Below, piece by piece: positions 16,150-23,688 of a stretch of DNA of 64,000 nucleotides. The number at the start of each line of letters is the position of its first letter. The first letter of the stretch is position 1. Source of the stretch: JBAYSY01 sp041675885 (GTDB lineage Bacteria; Pseudomonadota; Alphaproteobacteria; Rhodobacterales; Rhodobacteraceae); assembly GCA_041675885.1 (NCBI GenBank), contig JBAYSY010000003.1, forward strand, positions 1-64,000, written 5' to 3'. Made by a program: the position numbers and the translations under genes. Below the pieces are notes generated by a model. The model saw only the letters and a program-made list of their open reading frames with translations. It made no database searches and was not told the DNA's origin.

Positions 16150-16719
16150 TCAATTCCCGCCGCCCACCACCCGCGCGACGTATTTCTGGAAATGCTCGTC
16201 GCCCTCGTAGCCCTTGTCGCGCACCCATTCGAGCAGCGCCCGCGTGGTGCCCGGCCCGAAGGCGCCCGGCATGGTGACCACGGCGGCCTGTCCGGCGGTC
16301 ATGCCCTCGGGCACGTCCTCAGGCATGAACATCAGCGTCGGCGTGAATACCACACCCCAGCGGGTCGCCATGTCCTTTTCCGCCCGCACCGTGCCGTCGA
16401 AGTCCGTGACCTCGACATCGCCGAACAGGTTCATCTGCACGACGAAGTAATGCTCGCGCAGCAGGGTCTCGATCTCGGGAAGCGGGAACACCTCCTCGTG
16501 CATCTTGCGGCAATAGATGCAGCCGCGCTGCTCGAAGATCACCAGCAGGCGCTTGCCCGCGGCATTGGCGTCGGCCAGATCCTCGGCCATGTCGCGGAAC
16601 GTGACCTGCATCCAGTCGGGCTTGTGCAGCCCGTCGTCGCCCAGTTCCACCGCCCGGGCAGGCAGCGCCGCAAGCAAGATCGCGGCACAGGCGGCAATGA
16701 TGGCTGGCAGTCGTCGCAT
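16150..16719 (-). CDS. soxW: SoxW, periplasmic thioredoxin
   Basis: A thioredoxin-fold protein of 189 residues with a signal peptide (about 1-23, AALPARAVE) and a redox-active CIYC (Cys67, Cys70) in the thioredoxin-like stretch VIFEQRGCIYC. It would receive electrons from the membrane protein SoxV and keep periplasmic thiols reduced. The start at 16717-16719 is chosen for its GGGAGG site and for the signal peptide; an ATG ten codons upstream adds charged residues before it. It follows soxV closely. Confidence 0.9.
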   Translation of the reverse strand: MRRLPAIIAACAAILLAALPARAVELGDDGLHKPDWMQVTFRDMAEDLADANAAGKRLLVIFEQRGCIYCRKMHEEVFPLPEIETLLREHYFVVQMNLFGDVEVTDFDGTVRAEKDMATRWGVVFTPTLMFMPEDVPEGMTAGQAAVVTMPGAFGPGTTRALLEWVRDKGYEGDEHFQKYVARVVGGGN

Positions 16720-16758
16720 GGCTTCCTCCCTGTCTTGGTCTGTCGGCATTCGGGTCCG

Positions 16759-17496
16759 TCAACGCAGCGTGGCATCCCACGAGAAGTTCCGCAGCATCGC
16801 CTCGGCGATGTATGAGATCGAATCGGTGGCGATCAGCACGGCGAAGACGATCAGCATGACCCCCATCGCCTTTTCCACATAGCCCAGATAGCGCCGGTTG
16901 CGCCCGACCCAGCCGAGGAACGGCCGGGCGAAGGCGGCCGCGATCACGAAGGGCAGCGTCATCGCCAGCCCGTAGACCAGCAGCAGGCTGCCGCCGTGCC
17001 ACAGATCGCCGGTGGCCGAGGCCATGAACAGGATCGCCGCCAGCGCCGGGCCGACGCAGGGCGTCCAGCCGAAGCCGAAGGCCAGCCCCATCACATAGGC
17101 GCCCGCCAGCGTGGTGGGTTCGGTCTTCGCCTCGATCCGCGCCTCGCGATACAGGAACGGAATCCGCAGGATGCCCAGGAAATGCAGGCCGAACAGCAAA
17201 AGCACCCCGGCCGCGACATAGGCAAGCTGGTTCTTCCACTGGATGAAGGCCGAACCCAGCGCCGTGGCCCCGAGGCCGAGGAGGACGAAGATCGTCGTCA
17301 CCCCCAGCGCGAAGGCCGAGGCCGAGACCATCAGCCGCCCCTGCGCGCCCGCCCGGACCGCGCCGTCCTCGCGCAACTCCTGCATCGAGATCCCGGCCAT
17401 GTAGCACAGGTAGAAGGGCACGATGGGCAGGATGCAGGGCGACAGGAACGAAAGCATCCCCGCCAGCGCCGCGCCCCCGTAACCGATGTCGAACAT
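16759..17496 (-). CDS. soxV: SoxV, CcdA/DsbD-type membrane electron transporter
   Basis: A 245-residue membrane protein with six predicted spans of the CcdA family, moving electrons from cytoplasmic thioredoxin to periplasmic SoxW and SoxS. The two functional cysteines lie in symmetric Pro-rich contexts: LSFLSPCILPIVPF near residue 21 and FGWTPCVGPAL in the second half. It is the first gene of the minus-strand soxVW unit and diverges from soxS across a 122-bp region with an AT-rich palindrome. Confidence 0.93.
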   Translation of the reverse strand: MFDIGYGGAALAGMLSFLSPCILPIVPFYLCYMAGISMQELREDGAVRAGAQGRLMVSASAFALGVTTIFVLLGLGATALGSAFIQWKNQLAYVAAGVLLLFGLHFLGILRIPFLYREARIEAKTEPTTLAGAYVMGLAFGFGWTPCVGPALAAILFMASATGDLWHGGSLLLVYGLAMTLPFVIAAAFARPFLGWVGRNRRYLGYVEKAMGVMLIVFAVLIATDSISYIAEAMLRNFSWDATLR

Positions 17497-17583
17497 CCGA
17501 ACCCCTCCCCGGCTCCGGCCAGCCGCGTCACCTGGCCGCAGGCGGGGCCTGCGGCGGAAGGGTTGCGCGTCCCCCCAAACACA

Positions 17584-17602
17584 TTACAATATTCATATGT
17601 AA
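17584..17602. promoter_or_regulatory. AT-rich palindrome between soxV and soxS, candidate SoxR operator
   Basis: TTACA (17584-17588) and TGTAA (17598-17602) flank ATATTCATA; the inner TAT and ATA are also symmetric. It is a sharp AT island in a GC-rich divergent promoter. It sits just upstream of the soxS ribosome-binding site, so binding could block both directions. The position matches known SoxR targets in related bacteria, and the sequence is typical of ArsR-family operators. Confidence 0.55.
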
Positions 17603-17618
17603 GTCAAGAGGCCATCCG

Positions 17619-18002
17619 ATGCTTGCCACCCGGTTCCGGGCCGTGGCCCTAGCCCTGACAGCGGCATTGCCTGCCACCCCGGCGGTGGCGGACCTGCAAC
17701 TGCTGATGTTCGAGCGGCCCGGCTGCACCTTCTGCATGCAGTGGGACCGCGAGGTCGGCCAGGCCTATCCGCAGTCGCCCGAGGGGCAGGCCGCGCCGCT
17801 GCTGCGCGCCTGGATCAAGGATCCGCTGCCCGAGGGCATCACGCTGAACCGGCCCGCCGCCTATACGCCGACCTTCGTCCTGCTGAAGGACGGGCGGGAG
17901 GAAAGCCGGATCGAAGGCTATCCGGGCGCGGATTTCTTCTGGGGCCTGATCGGACGGATGCTGAAGGAAGCCGGGGCCGACTATACGCCCCCGGAGATCT
18001 GA
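17619..18002 (+). CDS. soxS: SoxS, periplasmic thioredoxin-like protein
   Basis: A 127-residue thioredoxin-fold protein with a signal peptide (about 1-24, TPAVADLQ) and a CTFC motif (Cys36, Cys39) in MFERPGCTFC. In Paracoccus SoxS keeps SoxY in its reduced, active form. AAGAGG precedes the ATG by about 7 nt. It diverges from soxV and is followed by soxR, the arrangement known from Paracoccus. Confidence 0.9.
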   Translation: MLATRFRAVALALTAALPATPAVADLQLLMFERPGCTFCMQWDREVGQAYPQSPEGQAAPLLRAWIKDPLPEGITLNRPAAYTPTFVLLKDGREESRIEGYPGADFFWGLIGRMLKEAGADYTPPEI

Positions 18003-18026
18003 CATATTCGCATTTGTCCGGGCCAT

Positions 18027-18057
18027 GGGTATTGACGGGTATTGACGGGCATTGACG
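18027..18057. repeat. Tandem 10-bp repeat between soxS and soxR
   Basis: Three copies of ATTGACGGG-type units in exact 10-bp register (GGGTATTGAC, GGGTATTGAC, GGGCATTGAC, then G) occupy 18027-18057. They start 25 bp after the soxS stop and lie about 100 bp before the soxR ATG. Each unit contains TTGAC, the core of a -35 element, and the period equals one helical turn. Confidence 0.7.
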
Positions 18058-18161
18058 AAACCGGCCGGTCGCCGCACCATGTACGCGCGGAACAGGTCGG
18101 CCCGGCCGGGAAACAGGCGGGGAAACGGGTCGTTGACGGTCAAGGACGAAGGTGCGACACG

Positions 18162-18572
18162 ATGGAATGGCCGCTGGGACGCCTCAACACGCTTTCCGCC
18201 CAACCCTCCGGCGCGGAAGTGACGGTGATCATCCCGGGGGACGAGACCGCCGAGGCACCGCCCCTTGATCTGTGGGTCGAGGACATGATGGATCAGGCAC
18301 AGGCCGCGTCGGGTTTTCTCAAGGCGCTCGCGCATGAGGGGCGGCTGATGATCCTGTGCCACCTCGTCTCGGGCGAGAAATCGGTGACGGAACTGGAAAA
18401 CCTGCTTGATTCGCGGCAGGCGGCGGTCAGCCAGCAGCTTGCGCGGCTGCGGCTGGAAGGGCTGGTGACATGCCGGCGCGAGGGCAAGGCGATCTACTAT
18501 TCGCTGGGCGACCCGCGGGTGGTCCGCACCGTCGGGCTGCTTTACGAGATGTTCTGCGAACAACCGTCCTGA
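18162..18572 (+). CDS. soxR: SoxR, ArsR-family repressor of the sox genes
   Basis: An ArsR-type winged helix protein, about 136 residues from the ATG at 18162. The core is FLKALAHEGRLMILCHL (helix 1-2), VTELENLLDSRQAAVSQQLARL (recognition helix) and the wing LVTCRREGKAIYYSL. Cys66 (MILCHLVSG) and Cys132 (YEMFCEQ) sit where the persulfide-sensing pair of BigR/SqrR lies; Cys104 is extra. It probably represses sox transcription until sulfane sulfur links the cysteines. The start is uncertain: an upstream TTG and a later ATG are possible, since the family core starts near residue 43. Confidence 0.85.
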   Translation: MEWPLGRLNTLSAQPSGAEVTVIIPGDETAEAPPLDLWVEDMMDQAQAASGFLKALAHEGRLMILCHLVSGEKSVTELENLLDSRQAAVSQQLARLRLEGLVTCRREGKAIYYSLGDPRVVRTVGLLYEMFCEQPS

Positions 18573-18689
18573 CAGGGGCGGCCCATCTGGAACAGGCCCG
18601 TGCGGAACAGGCGCGGGTGAACAAGGGCGCGCAAGACGCCCCGAAGGAAACGCGAAACCCCGGACCCCCGGTCCGGGCGGGAGGGTCGT

Positions 18690-19736
18690 ATGGATCAGAT
18701 CCCCGTCGGCATGCTTGCCGCCGCGGCCGGGCTGGGGTCCGGCCTGCTGCTGGGCTTTGCCGCGAGACTGGGCGATTTCTGCACGCTGGGCGCATTGGAA
18801 ACCGCGCTTTACGGCGAGGACCAGCGGCGGTTGCGGCTGTGGGGCATCGTGCTGGGGGTGGCGCTGATCGGCACCTGGATGCTGGCCGCTACCGGGCATA
18901 TCGACGTGGCGGGCACCTTCTACCACCAGATCGCCTGGAATCCGCTGGCCAGCATCTTCGGCGGGCTGATCTTCGGCTACGGCATGGCGATGGCCGGGAA
19001 CTGCGGTTTCGGCGCGCTGGTGCGGTTCGGCAGCGGCGACATGCGTTCGCTGGTGGTTGTCGTCGTGATGGCGATCTTCGGTTTCGTGGCCCTGTCGGGG
19101 CCGCTGGCGCCCCTGCGGGTGGCGCTGTTTCCGCAGGTGGACGCGGCGGGGCCGCAGGGGGCGGGGGTCTTTTTCACCATGGCAACCGGCCTGCCGCCGC
19201 TTGTGCTGGCGCTGGTGCTGGGCGCGGGGCTGATCGTCTGGGCGCTGTCCTACCCGCCCTTGCGCGGCCATTGGGGCATGGTCGGCTGGGGGGCGATCGC
19301 CGGGCTTGCCGTGGTCTGGGCCTTTGCCGCCACAAGCTGGCTGGGGGAGATCAGCCTTGGCGCGGTCACGCCCGAGGGGCCTTCGTTCACCGCGCCGATC
19401 GGCCGGACGCTGATCTTCCTGATGACCTCGACCGCCGGGGGGCTGAGTTTCTCGGTCGGTTCGGTCGCGGGCGTGCTGGCCGGGGCCTTCGCCGGGTCGA
19501 TGCTGCGCGGCATGTTCCGCTGGGAAGCCTGCGAGGATCCGCGCGAACTGGGTCGGCAGGTCGGCGGGGCGGCGCTGATGGGGATCGGCGGGGTGATCGC
19601 CATGGGCTGCTCGGTCGGGCAGGGGGTGACGGCCTTCGCCACACTGGCGTGGTCGGCCCCGGTCACGCTGGCGGCGATGGCCGCCGGGGCGATGTTCGGC
19701 CTGCGGCAACTGATCGCCGGAGCGCAGCCGGACTAA
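18690..19736 (+). CDS. soxT: YeeE/YedE-family thiosulfate permease (SoxT-like)
   Basis: A 348-residue membrane protein with about nine or ten spans and the sulfur-transport (YeeE/YedE, TsuA) pattern of conserved Cys residues in short Gly-rich turns: GDFCTLG (Cys31), GNCGFGALVRFG (Cys105) and AMGCSVGQG near the C-terminus. TsuA of this family carries thiosulfate. The gene follows soxR, has GGGAGGG before the ATG, and fits uptake of thiosulfate or another inducer. The symbol is given by analogy with soxT near soxR in other sulfur oxidisers. Confidence 0.85.
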   Translation: MDQIPVGMLAAAAGLGSGLLLGFAARLGDFCTLGALETALYGEDQRRLRLWGIVLGVALIGTWMLAATGHIDVAGTFYHQIAWNPLASIFGGLIFGYGMAMAGNCGFGALVRFGSGDMRSLVVVVVMAIFGFVALSGPLAPLRVALFPQVDAAGPQGAGVFFTMATGLPPLVLALVLGAGLIVWALSYPPLRGHWGMVGWGAIAGLAVVWAFAATSWLGEISLGAVTPEGPSFTAPIGRTLIFLMTSTAGGLSFSVGSVAGVLAGAFAGSMLRGMFRWEACEDPRELGRQVGGAALMGIGGVIAMGCSVGQGVTAFATLAWSAPVTLAAMAAGAMFGLRQLIAGAQPD

Positions 19737-19772
19737 AGCGTTTCGGCCATTCGCCGATGCGGCCGAAACGCT
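19737..19772. terminator. Strong inverted repeat after soxT (terminator or REP-like)
   Basis: Perfect 12-bp arms AGCGTTTCGGCC (19737-19748) and GGCCGAAACGCT (19761-19772) around a 12-nt loop, beginning immediately after the soxT stop codon. TTGCTTTTTC follows about 10 nt later. It may be a terminator; the sequence also resembles dispersed palindromic repeats. Confidence 0.65.
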
Positions 19773-19868
19773 TGGGGTCATTGCTTTTTCGTAATTTCGA
19801 ACCGAAAAAACCTGTCAACTTTTCCTGAAGTTTCTTTAGGTTTTCACGTGTGCCTCAGGCGCGACAGA

Positions 19869-19892
19869 GGGCAAGTGGACGACCGCTTGCCC
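19869..19892. terminator. Inverted repeat between the convergent ends of soxT and narR
   Basis: GGGCAAG (19869-19875) and CTTGCCC (19886-19892) with a 10-nt loop, lying 3' of both soxT and narR. It could terminate narR transcription. There is no U-run. Confidence 0.45.
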
Positions 19893-19944
19893 GGGGCGTG
19901 TGCCGCGCCTTGATTCCGGGCAGGGGAAGGGCAGGGCAGGCCCT

Positions 19945-20733
19945 TCAGCCCACCGCATTCGCCCGGGGCAGGCCCAGTTCCTCGGCGGTGAGTTCGGTGT
20001 CCGGCCCGTCGATCAGCGGATCGGGCTGCGCCAGTGCCGTCAGCGCCGCGCGGTCGGTGATGATGAGCCGCTGGCCATCGACCTTCAGCCCCTCGGATTC
20101 AAGCTGGCGCATGGTGCGCGACAGGTTCTCGGGCGTCATCCCGAGGTAGGAGGCCAGCAGGCGTTTTTCCACCGGCAGCACAAAGCCCGGCGCCTGCCCG
20201 TTCAGGGCCGACTGCCGCAGCACAAAGGCCGCCAGCCGTTCGCGGGAGTTGCGCAGTTTCAGGTTCTTGGCATGGCGCACCATGCTGCGGTAACTGCCTG
20301 CCAGATCCACGATCACCGCCATGGCAAAATCGGGATCGCGGCGGAAGGCGGCGCGCAGATCGACCGCGGGCACCATGACGATCCGCGATTTTTCCAGCGT
20401 GCGCGCGGACATGAGATAGGCGGTGTCCTTGATGCAGGCCGCAAGGACGAAGGTCGAGATCGGCCCGACCACGGCCATCGTCGTCTCGCGGCCGCCCCAT
20501 TCGGCCCGCAACTCCACCATGCCCTCGACGACGATATGCAGGAAATCCGCCGGCTCCCCCTGCCGGAGCAGGTCAAGCTGCGGCGGAAAGTTCTGGGAGT
20601 AGGCGACCTGCATCAGCGTCTCGAAATTCGCGGTCGCCATGTCGCGGAACAGTGGCAGGCGGCGGATATCGGGTTTTTCCTGTTCACGCACGAATCGGAC
20701 TCCGGCCTCAGAATGGTACTTGATGATTATCAT
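19945..20733 (-). CDS. narR: NarR, Crp/Fnr-family activator of nitrate reductase genes
   Basis: About 262 residues: a cyclic-nucleotide-binding-like N-terminal domain (QGEPADFLHIVVEGMVEL), a long dimer helix, and a helix-turn-helix near the C-terminus (LLASYLGMTPENLSRTMRQL). It lacks the N-terminal cysteine cluster of FNR, as in the NarR/DNR group, so it should not be a direct [4Fe-4S] oxygen sensor; NarR in Paracoccus responds to nitrate or nitrite. It diverges from narK. The start is unsure: ATG codons at 20733 and 20748 are both possible, and the former overlaps an FNR-like sequence. Confidence 0.88.
   Translation of the reverse strand: MIIIKYHSEAGVRFVREQEKPDIRRLPLFRDMATANFETLMQVAYSQNFPPQLDLLRQGEPADFLHIVVEGMVELRAEWGGRETTMAVVGPISTFVLAACIKDTAYLMSARTLEKSRIVMVPAVDLRAAFRRDPDFAMAVIVDLAGSYRSMVRHAKNLKLRNSRERLAAFVLRQSALNGQAPGFVLPVEKRLLASYLGMTPENLSRTMRQLESEGLKVDGQRLIITDRAALTALAQPDPLIDGPDTELTAEELGLPRANAVG
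20720..20733. promoter_or_regulatory. FNR/NarR-like sequence at the narR start
   Basis: TTGATGATTATCAT differs by one base from TTGAT-N4-ATCAA. It overlaps the likely start codon of narR, so binding would repress narR itself. It could equally be a coincidence of the N-terminal codons (Met-Ile-Ile-Ile). Confidence 0.35.
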
Positions 20734-20856
20734 GTCATGCCCCGGCATCCTTTGCCACCCGACCACAAGCTTTTTGCGCGGCGATCCGCTTGCTTTCCTT
20801 GTCAGGTATGACCGATAGCAAATCAGGGCCGATTTCCCGGGATGCTCCGCTTATGG

Positions 20857-20870
20857 TTGATCTGCATCAA
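20857..20870. promoter_or_regulatory. Perfect FNR/NarR box upstream of narK
   Basis: TTGATCTGCATCAA is an exact TTGAT-N4-ATCAA palindrome, 75 bp before the narK start. If activation is class II (site centred at -41.5), transcription would begin near 20905. Both NarR and FNR-type activators recognise this consensus. It should drive narKGHJI and the two following genes. Confidence 0.85.
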
Positions 20871-20944
20871 ATAATCTCCATTCTGGGCGTGGTCGCTGCT
20901 GGTCAGTCGCGCATCAGTCGCGCCATCCGAACCGGAGATCGAAC

Positions 20945-23671
20945 ATGCCGGACCTTGCCCGGGACCACCCCCAGCCGACCGCCGCCGAGCAGAATCGCGC
21001 GCTCTGGCTGAGCACCATCGCCTTTACGCTCTGCTTTGCCGTCTGGACGATCTTTTCCATCATCGGCATCGAGATCCGCCGCGATCTCGGCCTGACGGAA
21101 TTCCAGTACGGCCTGCTGATCGCGACACCGATCCTGACCGGATCGGTCATCCGGCTTATCCTCGGGGTCTGGACGGAACGCTATGGCGGCCGCCTGGTGT
21201 TCTCGATCCAGATGATCCTGACCGGCGCCGCCACATGGGGGCTGACCTGGGCCGAGTCCTACACCAGCTACCTGATCGCCGCGCTGGGCGTCGGGCTGGC
21301 AGGCGGGTCGTTCATCATCGGCGTTGCCTATGTGTCGAAATGGTATCCGCAGCAAAAGCAGGGCACCGCGCTGGGCATCTTCGGCATGGGCAACGTCGGC
21401 GCGGCGGTGACCAAGTTCCTTGCCCCCTTCGTCATGGTGGCCTGGGGCTGGGAAGGCGTGGCGCATGTCTGGGCCGTGGGGATCGCGCTGATGGGCGTGG
21501 CCTTCTGGTTCCTGGCCAAGGACGACCCCGACTTTACCGCCCGCCGCGCCCGGGGCGTCAAGGCGGAAAGCCTTGCCGAACAGTTCGCGCCGCTGCGGCA
21601 GTTGCAGGTCTGGCGGTTCTCGCTTTACTATTTCTTCGTGTTCGGCGCCTTCGTCGCGCTGGCGCTGTGGATGCCCTACTACCTGACCGAGGTTTACGGC
21701 GTCGATATCATGGTCGCGGGCATGGCGGCGGCGGCCTTTTCGCTGTCGGCCTCGATCTTCCGCGCCTATGGCGGCGTGCTGTCGGACCGGTTCGGGGCGC
21801 GGACGGTGATGTACTGGACCTTCGGGTTCAGCATGATCTTCCTGTTCATGCTGTCCTACCCGCCCACGGAATACGTGATCCGCGGCAAGGACGGCCCCAT
21901 CTCCTTCCACACGGAAATGGGCCTGTGGCCCTTCGTGCTGACGCTGTTCGCGCTGGGCTTCTTCATGAGCCTGGGCAAGGCGGCGGTGTTCAAGCATATC
22001 CCGGTCTATTACCCGAATCATGTCGGATCGGTCGGCGGGCTTGTCGGCATGATCGGCGGGCTGGGCGGCTTTGTCCTGCCGATCGTGTTCGGTGCGCTGC
22101 TGGACCTGACCGGCATCTGGACTTCGACCTTTGCGCTGCTGTTCGTGGTCGTCGCCGTTTCGCTTGGCTGGATGCACCTGTCGGTCCGCTCGATGGAGCG
22201 GGCGGCCCAGGGCGAGGTGCTGGAGAACCTGCCGGCCTTCCCCGAACTGAGCGAGGTGCACGACCCCGAGCGCACCGTCATGCCGCGCATCATCGACGAC
22301 TGGCGCCCCGAGGATCCCGATTTCTGGGAGCAGAAGGGCAAGGCGGTGGCGCGGCGCAACCTGTGGATATCCATCCCGGCGCTGACGCTGGCCTTCTCGG
22401 TCTGGATGGTCTGGTCGGTCGTGGTGGCCCGGCTGCCCTCGATCGGCTTCGCCTTCTCGCAGGATCAGCTGTTCTGGCTGGCGGCGCTGCCCGCGCTGTC
22501 GGGGGCGACCTTGCGGATCTTCTACAGTTTCATGGTGCCGATCTTCGGCGGGCGGCTGTGGACGACGCTTTCGACCGCCTCGCTGCTGCTTCCGGCGATG
22601 GGGATCGGCTATGCGGTGCAGGATCCGACGACGCCCTATCTGATCTTCATCGCCCTGGCGTTGCTGTGCGGGCTGGGCGGTGCGAACTTCGCCTCGTCCA
22701 TGGCCAATATCAGCTTCTTCTTCCCCAAGTCGGAAAAGGGCAACGCGATGGGGCTGAACGCGGGGCTGGGCAATCTGGGCGTGTCGCTGATGCAGTTCAT
22801 CGTGCCGATCGTCATCACCATGGGTGTGTTCGGCGTCATGGGCGGCGCCCCGCAGCAACTGTCCGACGGCGGGCAGTTGTGGATGCAGAACGCGGGCTTC
22901 GTCTGGGTGCCGTTCATCATCGCCGCGACCGTGGCGGCGTGGCTGGGCATGAACGACATCACCGATGCAAAGGCCAGTTTCCGCGAACAGGCGGTCATCT
23001 TCCAGCGGAAGCACAACTGGGTGATGTGCTTCCTCTACATCGGCACCTTCGGCAGCTTCATCGGCTATTCCGCCGGGTTCCCGCTGCTGACCGGCATCGC
23101 CTTCCCCGAGGTGAACGCCCTGCAATACGTGTTCCTCGGCCCGCTGGTCGGCGCGCTGTCGCGGGCCGGCTCGGGCTGGCTGGCGGACAGGGTCGGCGGC
23201 GGGCGCGTCACCTTCTGGGTGTTCGCCGGCATGATCGTGTCGGTCGCGCTGGTGATCGTCTCGTTGCAGGCGCTGTCCTTCGCGGGTTTCTTCGCGGGCT
23301 TCATGGCGCTGTTCTTCTTTACCGGGGTGGGCAATGCCTCGACCTTCCAGATGATCCCGGTCATCATGCGGCGCGAGGTGCCGCGGCTGATGCCCGACCT
23401 TTCCCCCGACGAGACCCGCCGTCAGTCCGAGCGCGAAAGCGCGGCGATCATCGCCTTTTCCAGCGCGGTCGGTGCCTATGGCGGGTTCTTCATCCCGAAA
23501 GCCTACGGCTCGTCCATCGCGATGATGGGATCGCCGCTGGGCGCGCTCTGGGGCTTCCTGATTTTCTATGTTGCCTGCCTTGCCGTCACCTGGGTGTTCT
23601 ACACCCGCCCGGGTGGCCTGCTTTACGATATCGAGCGCGGCCGCACCCCGGCCGGCGTCCAACCCGCCTGA
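20945..23671 (+). CDS. narK: NarK, fused NarK1-NarK2 nitrate/nitrite transporter
   Basis: A 908-residue protein of two major-facilitator domains in tandem, each with 12 spans: about 15-430 and about 475-890, with a soluble linker. The first resembles NarK1 (nitrate/proton symport), the second NarK2 (nitrate/nitrite antiport). Both carry NarK signature stretches (GNVGAAVTKFLAPFV; GLNAGLGNLGVSLMQF). The same fusion is known in Paracoccus. The gene follows a perfect NarR box and ends 17 bp before narG. Confidence 0.95.
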   Translation: MPDLARDHPQPTAAEQNRALWLSTIAFTLCFAVWTIFSIIGIEIRRDLGLTEFQYGLLIATPILTGSVIRLILGVWTERYGGRLVFSIQMILTGAATWGLTWAESYTSYLIAALGVGLAGGSFIIGVAYVSKWYPQQKQGTALGIFGMGNVGAAVTKFLAPFVMVAWGWEGVAHVWAVGIALMGVAFWFLAKDDPDFTARRARGVKAESLAEQFAPLRQLQVWRFSLYYFFVFGAFVALALWMPYYLTEVYGVDIMVAGMAAAAFSLSASIFRAYGGVLSDRFGARTVMYWTFGFSMIFLFMLSYPPTEYVIRGKDGPISFHTEMGLWPFVLTLFALGFFMSLGKAAVFKHIPVYYPNHVGSVGGLVGMIGGLGGFVLPIVFGALLDLTGIWTSTFALLFVVVAVSLGWMHLSVRSMERAAQGEVLENLPAFPELSEVHDPERTVMPRIIDDWRPEDPDFWEQKGKAVARRNLWISIPALTLAFSVWMVWSVVVARLPSIGFAFSQDQLFWLAALPALSGATLRIFYSFMVPIFGGRLWTTLSTASLLLPAMGIGYAVQDPTTPYLIFIALALLCGLGGANFASSMANISFFFPKSEKGNAMGLNAGLGNLGVSLMQFIVPIVITMGVFGVMGGAPQQLSDGGQLWMQNAGFVWVPFIIAATVAAWLGMNDITDAKASFREQAVIFQRKHNWVMCFLYIGTFGSFIGYSAGFPLLTGIAFPEVNALQYVFLGPLVGALSRAGSGWLADRVGGGRVTFWVFAGMIVSVALVIVSLQALSFAGFFAGFMALFFFTGVGNASTFQMIPVIMRREVPRLMPDLSPDETRRQSERESAAIIAFSSAVGAYGGFFIPKAYGSSIAMMGSPLGALWGFLIFYVACLAVTWVFYTRPGGLLYDIERGRTPAGVQPA

Positions 23672-23688
23672 CCTGACGGAGACAGCAG

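Noticed and set aside
20903..23662. A 919-codon minus-strand reading frame opposite narK
   Set aside because: High GC leaves stop-free frames opposite real genes. The product is rich in Arg, His, Gly and Pro with no domain, and it lies wholly over narK.
20945..23671. narK as an assembly error joining two genes
   Set aside because: NarK1-NarK2 fusions are known in Paracoccus and the linker is in frame with no internal stop.
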